Assembly: GCA_964524185.1 (NCBI GenBank)
Contig: CAZGCI010000002.1
Span: 20,455-84,454 of the forward strand
Length of the DNA: 64,000 nucleotides
From: Thiohalocapsa sp964524185
Lineage (GTDB): Bacteria; Pseudomonadota; Gammaproteobacteria; Chromatiales; Chromatiaceae
Reading direction: 5' to 3'
Position numbers and translations under genes: made by a program. Each line of letters opens with the position of its first letter. The first letter of the stretch is position 1. The notes below the pieces were generated by a model that worked only from the letters and a program-made list of their open reading frames with translations, searched no databases and was not told the DNA's origin. Shown one piece after another: positions 44,694 through 53,059 of the stretch.

Positions 44694-46391
44694 ATGGACA
44701 ACTTCCGGCTGATCCTTCTGCTTTCTCTGGCCGCCGTCCTGTTCCTGATCTATCAGGCGTGGATGGATGACTACGGGCGCCAACAGCCCACACCGAACCT
44801 GGTCGCGGGAGCACCCAATCAGGAGGCGTTAACGGACGAGGTCGCCGACCAGCCGACCTTGCCCACAGATGCACCAGATGCACCGCCGACCGTCCCCGAT
44901 ACAACGCCCACGGCCGCGGATGCACCCGGCGCCGATGCCGGTGCCCCCCCGCAGGTGATCGTCGTCGAGACCGATGTGCTGCGGGCAGAGATTTCCACCC
45001 AGGGCGGGACCATCCAGGCCCTATGGCTCAAGGATTATGCGGCCGACGCCAATCGCCCGGAGATCCCCCTGCAGCTGCTGAAGCCGGATCCACCGAACCT
45101 ATTCATCGTGCAGTCTGGGCTGCTCGGTGGCGCGGATGCGGATCTTCCCACCCATAGGGCGCGCTTCAGCGCAGAGCGGTCCAGATACACCCTTGACGCG
45201 GCGGATGACTCCCTCCTCGTTGAGCTGGTCTGGCGTGGCGACTCCGGCGTCGAGGTCACCAAGCGCTATCGTTTCGAGCGCGGTAACTACTTGGTACGAG
45301 CCGAACAGCGGATAGTCAACCAAGGCAGCACCCCCATTGCCGTGCGCAACTACGATCAGCTCCAGCGTACGGAGCTGGTGGACCCCAACAAGTCCAGCTT
45401 TATCAACACCTACACCGGCTCCGTGTACTACGGGCCCGAAGAAAAATACAAAAAAGAGTCCTTTAAGGATATGACAAAGCGTCCCCTGGACGTGGACATC
45501 ACAGGCGGCTGGATCGGCATGATCCAGCACTACTTCATGGCCGCCTGGATACCCCCGCTGGACGCCGCGCAAACCTTCTACACCAAGGTCGTTGGCGGCG
45601 ATCGCTACATTATCGGCCAGTACTCGCCGGCCGTGACCATCCCCGCAGGCGGCTCCCGTAGCTTCGAGAATCGGCTCTTCGTCGGGCCTAAGCTCCAGGA
45701 CGAGCTGGCCCGCATCGCCCCCGGCCTGGAGCTTGCTGTGGATTACGGCTGGCTGACCGTCCTGGCCAAGCCGATCTTTTGGCTGTTGAGCCAAATCCAC
45801 AACCTCGTGGGTAACTGGGGCTGGGCGATCATCATTCTGACAATTCTCATCAAGGCTGCCTTCTATAAGCTCTCCGAGACCAGCTACAAGTCCATGGCCA
45901 ACATGCGCAAGCTGGCACCACGGCTGAAGGCCCTCAAGGACCGCTACGGAGACGACAAGGAACGTCTTAACCAAGCCATGATGGAGATGTACAAGAAGGA
46001 AAAGATCAACCCCCTCGGCGGCTGTCTGCCGATCCTAGTGCAGATTCCGGTCTTCATTGCCCTTTACTGGGTGCTGCTCGAGAGCGTGGAGTTGCGCCAC
46101 GCGCCCTTCATTCTCTGGATTGACAACCTCACGGCCCCAGACCCTTGGTTCGTGCTGCCCTTGATCATGGGCGTGTCCATGTTCGTCCAGCAGAAGCTGA
46201 ATCCGCCGCCGCCGGACCCGATGCAGGAGAAGATCTTTATGGCCCTGCCCTTCGTGTTCACGGTCTTCTTTGCATTCTTCCCGGCGGGTCTGGTGCTCTA
46301 CTGGACGGTGAACCAGCTCCTGTCGATCTCCCAGCAGTGGTACATCACCAGGCAGATCGAACGGGCGGAGGCCGCGAAACGCAAGGCCTGA
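44694..46391 (+). CDS. yidC: Membrane protein insertase YidC
   Basis: 565 residues. N-terminal helix (RLILLLSLAAVLFLIYQAW), an acidic Pro/Ala-rich linker (about 35-85), the large periplasmic beta-supersandwich P1 domain (about 85-345) and five C-terminal helices. NPLGGCLPILVQIPVFIALY is the family signature, and the hydrophilic-groove Arg is in the DVDITGGW...LGNWGW...KAAFYKLSETSY region. It inserts and folds inner-membrane proteins with or without SecYEG. A 9-bp tandem repeat begins at its last codons. Confidence 0.97.
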   Translation: MDNFRLILLLSLAAVLFLIYQAWMDDYGRQQPTPNLVAGAPNQEALTDEVADQPTLPTDAPDAPPTVPDTTPTAADAPGADAGAPPQVIVVETDVLRAEISTQGGTIQALWLKDYAADANRPEIPLQLLKPDPPNLFIVQSGLLGGADADLPTHRARFSAERSRYTLDAADDSLLVELVWRGDSGVEVTKRYRFERGNYLVRAEQRIVNQGSTPIAVRNYDQLQRTELVDPNKSSFINTYTGSVYYGPEEKYKKESFKDMTKRPLDVDITGGWIGMIQHYFMAAWIPPLDAAQTFYTKVVGGDRYIIGQYSPAVTIPAGGSRSFENRLFVGPKLQDELARIAPGLELAVDYGWLTVLAKPIFWLLSQIHNLVGNWGWAIIILTILIKAAFYKLSETSYKSMANMRKLAPRLKALKDRYGDDKERLNQAMMEMYKKEKINPLGGCLPILVQIPVFIALYWVLLESVELRHAPFILWIDNLTAPDPWFVLPLIMGVSMFVQQKLNPPPPDPMQEKIFMALPFVFTVFFAFFPAGLVLYWTVNQLLSISQQWYITRQIERAEAAKRKA

Positions 46392-46411
46392 TGGGCCTGA
46401 TGGGCCTGATG
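46386..46411 (+). repeat. Tandem 9-bp repeat over the yidC stop codon
   Basis: GCCTGATGG is repeated 2.9 times (46386-46411), starting in the last codon and stop of yidC. Each unit contains an in-frame TGA followed by ATG-like bases. Slippage would not alter YidC because the first unit already stops it. Confidence 0.7.
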
Positions 46412-46479
46412 TCGCCGCTTATCTGTCCGCTGCTCTCGCCGCTGCGGCCGACCATGCCGCGCGCTTGCCGCTCACACCC

Positions 46480-47826
46480 GTGAGCTCGCGTGAGAGCATC
46501 GCGGCCGTGGCCACTCCCCCGGGGGTCGGCGCGGTTGGCATCGTCCGCGTCTCAGGCCCGACGGTCCCGGCCATTGCTGCAGCGTTGCTCGGCCGCGTGC
46601 CCGCCGAGCGTGCGGCCACGCTCGCGGGTTTCCTCGGCGCCGACGGTGAGGTCATCGACCAAGGCTTGGCCCTCTATTTTCCGGCGCCCCACTCCTTCAC
46701 CGGCGAGCATGTCCTCGAGCTCCAAGGCCACGGCGGGCCGGTGGTGCTGGATCGCCTACTGGCGCGAGTCCTGACCTTGGGCGCCCGGCCGGCCCGGCCG
46801 GGCGAATTCAGCGAGCGCGCCTTTCTGGAAGGCAAGCTGGACCTCACCCGAGCCGAGGCCATTGCCGACCTCATCACCAGCGGCACCGAGCAGCAGGCCA
46901 GACTCGCCGCCCGCTCCCTCCAGGGCGTCTTTGCGCGGCGGGTCGAACAGCTGCTGGACACCCTCACCCGCGTGCGGGTGTTGGTGGAGGCCACGCTCGA
47001 TTTCCCAGAGGAAGATCTCGACCCGAACCTCGCGGCCGCCGTCGCCACGGATTTGGATCGCCTACTCGCCGACCTCGACCAGCTCATCGCCACCGCTCAG
47101 CACGGCGAGCGGCTGCGCGACGGGCTATTGGTCGTGCTCGCCGGTGCGCCCAATGTGGGTAAGTCCAGCCTGCTCAATGCGCTCGCCGAGACCGATCGGG
47201 CCATTGTCACGCCGGTGCCCGGCACGACGCGTGATTTGCTGCATGCGGATGTGCAGATCGATGGGCTGCCGCTCAGGGTGGTCGACACGGCGGGGCTGCG
47301 GCTGTCACCCGACCCCGTCGAGCAAGAGGGCGTGCGCCGCGCGCGGGAGCAGATCGACCGCGCTGATCTACTCCTTTGGGTCGTCGACGACGCAAATCCC
47401 GATGCGGCCAATGCCCCACCGCTGGGCTTGCCGCCTGCGGTGCCAAGGCTTCACGTCCATAACAAGATCGACCGCTCCGGACGGACCCCCGGCGAGCAGC
47501 GCGACGCCCAGGGCGTGTCGCTACTCGCCTGCTCCGCCACCACCGGCGCCGGCCTCGACGCGCTCCGCCGAGCGCTCAGCCGCCATGCCGGGATCGGCAA
47601 CGATGCCGGCGGGTCATTCAGCGCCCGACGCCGCCACCTCGATGCCCTGCGCCGCACCCGAGACCACCTCCTCGCCGCGGCCCATGCCCAGGCGGAAGAG
47701 CGCCCGCCGGAGCTGGTGGCCGAAGACCTGCGGCTCGCCCAGGTCAGCCTCGGTGAGATCACCGGCGTGGTCTCGTCCGACGACCTACTCGGGCGCATCT
47801 TCAGCGAGTTCTGCATCGGCAAATAA
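46480..47826 (+). CDS. mnmE: tRNA modification GTPase MnmE
   Basis: About 448 residues if the GTG at 46480 (VSSRESIAAVATPPG) is the start; a TTG at 46465 would add five. N-terminal folate-binding domain (VGIVRVSGP...FTGEHVLELQGHGG), helical domain, and inserted G domain with G1 GAPNVGKSSLLNAL, G2/G3 VDTAGLR and G4 NKID. The obligatory C-terminal CIGK motif (FCIGK-stop) is present. With MnmG it makes 5-carboxymethylaminomethyl-uridine at tRNA wobble U34. mnmG, which usually follows, is not here. Confidence 0.95.
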   Translation: MSSRESIAAVATPPGVGAVGIVRVSGPTVPAIAAALLGRVPAERAATLAGFLGADGEVIDQGLALYFPAPHSFTGEHVLELQGHGGPVVLDRLLARVLTLGARPARPGEFSERAFLEGKLDLTRAEAIADLITSGTEQQARLAARSLQGVFARRVEQLLDTLTRVRVLVEATLDFPEEDLDPNLAAAVATDLDRLLADLDQLIATAQHGERLRDGLLVVLAGAPNVGKSSLLNALAETDRAIVTPVPGTTRDLLHADVQIDGLPLRVVDTAGLRLSPDPVEQEGVRRAREQIDRADLLLWVVDDANPDAANAPPLGLPPAVPRLHVHNKIDRSGRTPGEQRDAQGVSLLACSATTGAGLDALRRALSRHAGIGNDAGGSFSARRRHLDALRRTRDHLLAAAHAQAEERPPELVAEDLRLAQVSLGEITGVVSSDDLLGRIFSEFCIGK

Positions 47827-47855
47827 GGACAACCCCAGGCCGCTTTTCTGCGGAG

Positions 47856-47898
47856 GACCGACCCGCTGGCGGTCCCGCGTGCCGGTCGCTGGTCGGTC
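47856..47898. terminator. Inverted repeat after mnmE
   Basis: GACCGACC (47856-47863) and GGTCGGTC (47891-47898) are exact reverse complements with a 27-base GC-rich loop, between the converging ends of mnmE and the cobyrinate synthase. No T-tract is seen. Confidence 0.3.
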
Positions 47899-47975
47899 TG
47901 TTCGTTTCCGCCAATTGCCTAAGCACGAACGCTCCCTGATCCGCCCGCCCTCGCCGGCGTCGTTGAAGCGCCGAC

Positions 47976-49334
47976 TCAGGGCAGGAAGAGTCCTGCCGCA
48001 GCCAATGGGCTCGACGGGAAGTAGAGGTGCAGGTAGCTCGCCCGTAACGCGCCGAGCTCGTAGACCGGCTCACCGGGGTGGGCGCCGTGCTGACGTTTGC
48101 CGTGCGTCTTGGGTGTGACCGGGGTGGTCAGGCGCGAATGGTGAAAGCTGTGCCCGCGGAGCTCGCCTGCCGCTGTTACCAGCGATTGCATGCCGAGCCC
48201 GACGAGCCGCGGCTGCATCCGCGCTGCTCCGGGCAAGAGCCCCACCAGCGCTGCGCCATGCCCGGCTTTGTCCGTCAGCCGTTCCAGGAGATAGAGCATG
48301 CCCCCACACTCCGCGTAAATGGGCTGGCCAGCACCGAGGTGCGCCCGCAGCGCGTCATGCATCGCACGGTTCGCCGCAAGCTGCGCCAGGTGCAGCTCTG
48401 GATAGCCGCCGGGCAGGTAGACAGCATCGGCCTGCAGGGCGGTATCGCTCAGCGGGGAGAAGAACGTCAGCTCGGCGCCGAGTGCTCGCAGCGTCCTCAG
48501 GTTCTCCGGATAGAGGAACGAGAAGGCCGCATCTCTTGCCACCGCAATGTGCAGGCCGGCCAGCAACTTTGGCACCGCAGGCGGTGCCGGCGGCGCTTGG
48601 AAGCCTACCCGCGGCATCAATGCCGCCAGCTCACTGCCCGTGAGTCCGTCCGCAGCGGCATCCAGACGTCGATCCAAATCCGCGATTTCAGCCGCCTGGA
48701 CCAGCCCCAGGTGACGGCTCGGGAGCGTTGCGTCGTCGTCCAGGCGTGGCAGCGCCGCTAGCAGCGGTAGCCCTGCTGGCAGCCCGCTGTTGAGCATCTC
48801 GCGGTGCCGCTCGCTACCGACCCGATTGGCAACCACCCCTGCGACCCTCACCCCATCTCGGCGTGTCGCGAGGCCCAGCGCTAGGGCACCGAAGGTTTGC
48901 CCCATACCGCGGGCATCCATCAGCGCGACCACCGGTAGACCGAATTGCTGCGCGAGATCTGCAGCGCTGGGCTCGCCGTCGAAGAGCCCCATGGCACCCT
49001 CCACCAAGATCAGGTCCGCGGAGCCTGCGGCCTCATACAGGAGCCTCGCGCACTCCGCTTCTCCTACCATCCACAGATCCAGCGCCAGCACCTCGGCGCC
49101 GCTCGCCTGCGCGAGCACCATCGGATCTAAGAAATCGGGTCCCACCTTGAACACCCGGAGCCGGCGGCCCTGCCGGGCATGGTGCCGGGCCAGCGCCGCG
49201 GTGAGCGTCGTCTTCCCCTGACCAGAAGCCGTCGCCGACAGCAACAGGGCCGGACACTGGCGTGTGATCCCCGCGCCGCTGCCGCTTGTGCCCGTCGGCA
49301 TGCCCATTAGAGAGGTTGGCGTTTCGAGTGGCAT
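47976..49334 (-). CDS. cbiA: Cobyrinate a,c-diamide synthase
   Basis: 452 residues. It amidates the a and c side chains of cobyrinate (or hydrogenobyrinate) with glutamine and ATP in cobalamin synthesis. The N-terminal ATP-binding domain has ATASGQGKTTLTAALA, FKVGPDFLDP and EGAMGLFDGEP. The C-terminal class I glutaminase domain has the nucleophile Cys in YAECGGMLYLL and the partner His in RGHSFHHS. It lies 18 bp after the ABC ATPase gene on the same strand. No other cobalamin-synthesis gene is in the window. Confidence 0.93.
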   Translation of the reverse strand: MPLETPTSLMGMPTGTSGSGAGITRQCPALLLSATASGQGKTTLTAALARHHARQGRRLRVFKVGPDFLDPMVLAQASGAEVLALDLWMVGEAECARLLYEAAGSADLILVEGAMGLFDGEPSAADLAQQFGLPVVALMDARGMGQTFGALALGLATRRDGVRVAGVVANRVGSERHREMLNSGLPAGLPLLAALPRLDDDATLPSRHLGLVQAAEIADLDRRLDAAADGLTGSELAALMPRVGFQAPPAPPAVPKLLAGLHIAVARDAAFSFLYPENLRTLRALGAELTFFSPLSDTALQADAVYLPGGYPELHLAQLAANRAMHDALRAHLGAGQPIYAECGGMLYLLERLTDKAGHGAALVGLLPGAARMQPRLVGLGMQSLVTAAGELRGHSFHHSRLTTPVTPKTHGKRQHGAHPGEPVYELGALRASYLHLYFPSSPLAAAGLFLP

Positions 49335-49352
49335 CTTGACTCCGCTTTCCGG

Positions 49353-50132
49353 TCATTCCGCGACCCTTGCCCAGGGCACGATGTAGGTCTGCCCTTGGTG
49401 CTGACCGGTGACAGCCGCGATACCGTATACAGATCGAAGGTTCACCGGCGCCAGCACGCTGTCCACCGTCCCGGCTGCCACCAGGCAGCCGTGGTTCAAC
49501 AACAGAAGCCGGTCGCAGAAGCGGCTCGCTAGCGTCAGGTCGTGCAGCACCACAATGGCCCCGCCGCCGGCTGCACAATGGCTGCGCAGCAGCGCCATCA
49601 CCTCTAGTTGATGCCGCGGGTCCAGCGCCGCCACTGGCTCGTCGGCGAGCAGCAGCGGCGCCTGCACTGCCAGCACCCGGGCGAGTCGCACGCGGGCAAG
49701 CTCACCGCCGGAGAGTTGGTCGGCCCGGCGCCCACGCAGGGTCCAGACGTCCGCAGCGTGCATGGCGGCGTCGATGGCGACCCGATCCAGGGCGCCGAGT
49801 CGCCCTCCCCAGCCTGAGCGGTGCGGATGGCGACCCAGGGCCACCAGATCTGCGACGCTGATGGGCCATTGCACCTGATCGTCTTGGCTCAGGTAAGCGA
49901 GTCGCCGCGCCCGCTCCTGTGCGCCCAGCCGCGCGAGCGGCTGGCCGTCGAAGCGGATGTCGCCCTGGTGTGGCAACAATTGAGCGGTGGCCTTCAGCAC
50001 CGTGGACTTGCCGGCGCCGTTCGGTCCGATCAGACCCACAAGCTCGCCGCTGCCGACATGCAGGTCCACATCCGCCACTAGCGTGCGGCCGCCGAGGTGC
50101 ACCGATAGGCTCTTGACGGCCAACAGGATCAT
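49353..50132 (-). CDS. btuD: ABC transporter ATPase of a cobalamin/siderophore-type importer (BtuD/FecE family)
   Basis: 259 residues. Walker A GPNGAGKSTVLKATA (about 36-50), Q-loop LSQDDQVQWPISVADLV, signature LSGGELARVRLARVLA (about 141), Walker B LLLADEPVAALD and H-loop VVLHDLTLASRFC are complete. It powers uptake of a large chelate across the inner membrane. Overlap with the permease gene by 4 bp and the adjoining cbiA gene favour cobalamin over ferric siderophore, although this cannot be proven from sequence. Confidence 0.9.
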   Translation of the reverse strand: MILLAVKSLSVHLGGRTLVADVDLHVGSGELVGLIGPNGAGKSTVLKATAQLLPHQGDIRFDGQPLARLGAQERARRLAYLSQDDQVQWPISVADLVALGRHPHRSGWGGRLGALDRVAIDAAMHAADVWTLRGRRADQLSGGELARVRLARVLAVQAPLLLADEPVAALDPRHQLEVMALLRSHCAAGGGAIVVLHDLTLASRFCDRLLLLNHGCLVAAGTVDSVLAPVNLRSVYGIAAVTGQHQGQTYIVPWARVAE

Positions 50133-51232
50133 GGCAGCGCCCGTCGACTCTTCAACACCAACACCAGGAAGAACGGCGCACCCACCAGGGCGGTCACAAC
50201 GCCAAGCATCAGCTGCTGGGGTGTCGCAAGCAACCGAATGGCGAGGTCCGCAGCCAGCACCAGCAGGGCGCCGCCGAGGGCGCTCGGCACCAGCAGCTGA
50301 CCCGGGCGATGGCCGACGAGCCCGCGCAGCAGGTGCGGCACCACCAGGCCGACAAAACCGATGGTGCCCGTGACGGAGACACAGGCCCCCACCGCCAGGG
50401 CCGAACCCGCGATCACCAACCCCCGCAGCCGTGGCAGACGCACGCCAAGGCTTGTCGCCTCCGCCTCACCCAGGGTCAGCAGCGTCAGCGATGGTGCCGC
50501 TGCCAGCAGCAGCACTAGCCCGGTGAGGACGAAGGGCAGCACCAGCCGCACATCCGCGAGGCTACGATCGGCGATGGATCCGAGCAGCCAGAGCACGATG
50601 TCCTGCACGCTCGCTGGACTCGGTGCGAGGTTCAGCGCCAGAGAGGTCAGCGCGCCCGCCAGGGACGACAGTGCGACTCCGGCGAGGATCAAGGTCAGGT
50701 TGCTTGCCCCGCCGCGGGTGAGGGCATAGAGCAGTAAGGTCGCCAGCAGCGCACCGACCATGGCCGCCGCCGGTAGAGACCAGATGCTGAAGGCCGTCAG
50801 CCCGAAGTACAACGCCAACACCGCGCCTAGACCAGCACTCGCAGAGATGCCGAGCAGCCCGGGCTCCGCCAGGGGATTGCGCAACAGCCCCTGCAAGGCG
50901 GCGCCAGACATGCCGAGCGAGGCCCCCAGCAGCCAGGCCAGCAGCACCCGCGGCAGCCGGATCTGTTGCACGATCAGCCCCTGCGCCTCCGGTCCGAGTC
51001 CGAGCAAGCCACCGAACACCTCACCCCAGGTCAGAGGCGCTGCGCCGAAGCCGAGCGACACCAGGCTGAGCGCCAGCAACGCGAGCGTCAGTAGGCCCAT
51101 TAGCCCGAGCTGGCGGAGCAAGCCGGCGGCATCGTTGGCCGGCCTTGCAGCGCCAAAATCGACCTCCCCGTCGAACCCAGAGGCGGTCTGGGGCGAGGGT
51201 GCTGGCGCAGCTGCGGGGATGTTCGTCGTCAT
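50129..51232 (-). CDS. btuC: ABC importer permease of FecCD/BtuC family
   Basis: 367 residues with about ten membrane helices after a 40-residue cytoplasmic leader. FecCD landmarks are RLPRVLLAWLLGASLGMSGA, LLRNPLAEPGLLGISASAGL, SLGVRLPRLRG and TGTIGFVGLVVPHLLRGLVG. The final part LMLGVVTALVGAPFFLVLVLK is typical. It forms the channel for BtuD-powered import. It overlaps both neighbours by 4 bp, so the three import genes are translationally coupled. Confidence 0.92.
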   Translation of the reverse strand: MTTNIPAAAPAPSPQTASGFDGEVDFGAARPANDAAGLLRQLGLMGLLTLALLALSLVSLGFGAAPLTWGEVFGGLLGLGPEAQGLIVQQIRLPRVLLAWLLGASLGMSGAALQGLLRNPLAEPGLLGISASAGLGAVLALYFGLTAFSIWSLPAAAMVGALLATLLLYALTRGGASNLTLILAGVALSSLAGALTSLALNLAPSPASVQDIVLWLLGSIADRSLADVRLVLPFVLTGLVLLLAAAPSLTLLTLGEAEATSLGVRLPRLRGLVIAGSALAVGACVSVTGTIGFVGLVVPHLLRGLVGHRPGQLLVPSALGGALLVLAADLAIRLLATPQQLMLGVVTALVGAPFFLVLVLKSRRALP

Positions 51233-52107
51233 GGCGCGGCAGCCTTCGGCAGCGCCCGCAACCGCGCGGCGATGGCCTCGGCCGCGCCCACGAGCTCCAG
51301 CCCACCGCAGCCCCAGAGCTGGCTCGGGAGATGGATCGTCGGCGTCCGCGATAGCAGGTCGCGCAGCAGCGGGTGGCGTGCGTAGCCGGAGGCCGTCACC
51401 CCTTGCGCCTGCTCGAAAAAGCCCAGCAGAAACACGTCGGGCGGGTCTTGAATGATGCGCTCCAGCGGATAGGCCCCCCAGCCCACATGCCCATGCGTTG
51501 CGGCGAGGTTCACGAGCCCGAGTCGCGTTAGAACGTCGTCGACATAGGTCCCGCCGCCGGCGCTGCCGCCGTTCGGCCGCAGATAGAGCACTCGCAACGG
51601 CGGCAGGCCCACCGCCAGCTCCCGCATGCGCAGCTCGGCCGCAGCCGCGAGTGCGATACCCTGGGGCCCGCGACCGATCGCCGCTGCGATCCCACGCGCG
51701 GTGGTCAGGGCATCGTCCCAGCCGGTGGGATACGTTACCTGGATGAGCTCGATGGCCTCCCCCGTCAGCAGCGTGCCGAAGCGCCCGCCCGTCCAGCCGC
51801 TGTACACCAGGGCCTTGTCCGGCTGATGGTGGAGCAAGTCCTCGACGCCTCCGCCATTCGGCGGATAGGCCGCCGCCTGGGCTGCCACCGGCGACAGCCT
51901 CGGGTCCTGGCTCGGCGCCGAGACGGAGACGACCTGGCCGGGCGCTGCCACCGACAACAGCAGCAGGTCCGCACAGAGGTTGGTGCTCATGACCCGCGGC
52001 AGCGCATCGTCCGCGGGTGCAAGCAGTGGCATCAGCAGGGTGAGCAGGAGCCAGTGTAGGTGTCCAAACCGGGCGCCGGTTGGGTGTCGGAAGCGGGGTT
52101 CTTGCAT
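51229..52107 (-). CDS. btuF: Periplasmic substrate-binding protein of BtuF/FepB type
   Basis: 292 residues from ATG at 52105-52107 (MQEPRFRHPTGARFGHLHWLLLTLL), giving a signal peptide cut near LAPADDALPR. The helical-backbone binding fold is seen: RVMSTNLCADLLLLSVAA, YPPNGGGVEDLLHHQPDKAL and the C-lobe with GVEDYP-like loops. It would capture cobalamin or a similar chelate in the periplasm. No cobalamin riboswitch is visible in the 49 bp before it, where the PAP2 gene ends; expression probably comes from upstream genes. Confidence 0.87.
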   Translation of the reverse strand: MQEPRFRHPTGARFGHLHWLLLTLLMPLLAPADDALPRVMSTNLCADLLLLSVAAPGQVVSVSAPSQDPRLSPVAAQAAAYPPNGGGVEDLLHHQPDKALVYSGWTGGRFGTLLTGEAIELIQVTYPTGWDDALTTARGIAAAIGRGPQGIALAAAAELRMRELAVGLPPLRVLYLRPNGGSAGGGTYVDDVLTRLGLVNLAATHGHVGWGAYPLERIIQDPPDVFLLGFFEQAQGVTASGYARHPLLRDLLSRTPTIHLPSQLWGCGGLELVGAAEAIAARLRALPKAAAP

Positions 52108-52156
52108 CGGCCCCGATGGTAACGCAGCCGGCTGGCGGTCTGTTGCTGCCGAAGCG

Positions 52157-53059
52157 TCAGCCTGCGGGTGAACGGGTGCATAGGGCGCGGCACAGTGGCA
52201 GCAGCACATAACCAAGCAGGGCGGTGGCAAGGGCGGCGGCACAGATCAGCCGCAGCGCGGGTGCCGCAGCGGGGTAGCCCACATCATCGAACCAAAGGCC
52301 GGCCGTGACAATGCCCGCGAGGGCGACAATGGCCAGGTGAACCGTGCGGGAGCAGATACCGTTTTGACTGCGGCGCGCCAGGCCGACGCCCAGCAGGGCT
52401 GCGAGCCAGCCGCCGGCAAGGCCGAAGCCGACATCCACCGGCCAGTGCACGCCCACCGCGACGCGGCTGACCCCGATCGCCACCGCCAACACGATGAGCC
52501 CCGCACGCCACGCGCGGCGCCGTGCAAACAGCGCCAGCACGCCGCAGAAAACCCCGGCCGTCACACTATGCCCAGACGGGAAGCTATCGCTGCGGTGGCC
52601 CGGCCCAATCAGGTTAAAGCTGCCCGGCTCGAGCACCGCCGGCGGCCGACCCGAAACCACGATGGCCTTAAGGCCGTAGGAATAGACCGCAGCCAATAGC
52701 CCGGCAGCGACGAGGGCCCACAACACCCGCGGGTGCCGACGCGCGAAGAAGAGGCTGAGCGCAAACACAACCCGCTCGTCGCCGAGCACCGTCAGGGCCT
52801 GCCAGAGTGCCCCCGGCAGTTCGGCGGCAGCAGTATTGAGGCGCACAAACCCGGCGTGATAATCCACCAGCAGCCAGAGCCCGGCGCCCAGCACCAGGGC
52901 TGCCAGGGCCGCGTGGGTGAGCCAGGCGACGGCTGTCGGACAGGGCCACGGGTCACGCACCGCGCCACGTGCCAGGGCTACCTGAAGGTCCACACCCAGC
53001 GCCCGCCACAGGCGCAGCGGACCGCCCAGCCGCGGACTGCTCGCTTCATTCATCGGCAT
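52157..53059 (-). CDS. PAP2-type membrane phosphatase (lipid phosphatase family)
   Basis: 300 residues with about eight membrane helices. The three-part phosphatase signature is intact: KAIVVSGRP (Lys and Arg-Pro), PSGHSVTAG and SRVAVGVHWPVDVGFG with the catalytic His. Relatives dephosphorylate undecaprenyl pyrophosphate or phosphatidylglycerol phosphate, or transfer phosphate to lipid A. It overlaps the ArnT-like gene by 14 bp, so its natural substrate is probably the polyprenyl carrier or the acceptor used by these glycosyltransferases. Confidence 0.88.
   Translation of the reverse strand: MPMNEASSPRLGGPLRLWRALGVDLQVALARGAVRDPWPCPTAVAWLTHAALAALVLGAGLWLLVDYHAGFVRLNTAAAELPGALWQALTVLGDERVVFALSLFFARRHPRVLWALVAAGLLAAVYSYGLKAIVVSGRPPAVLEPGSFNLIGPGHRSDSFPSGHSVTAGVFCGVLALFARRRAWRAGLIVLAVAIGVSRVAVGVHWPVDVGFGLAGGWLAALLGVGLARRSQNGICSRTVHLAIVALAGIVTAGLWFDDVGYPAAAPALRLICAAALATALLGYVLLPLCRALCTRSPAG

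Noticed and set aside
52108..52156. Searched for a cobalamin riboswitch before btuF
   Set aside because: The space is only 49 bp and lacks any B12-box-like sequence.
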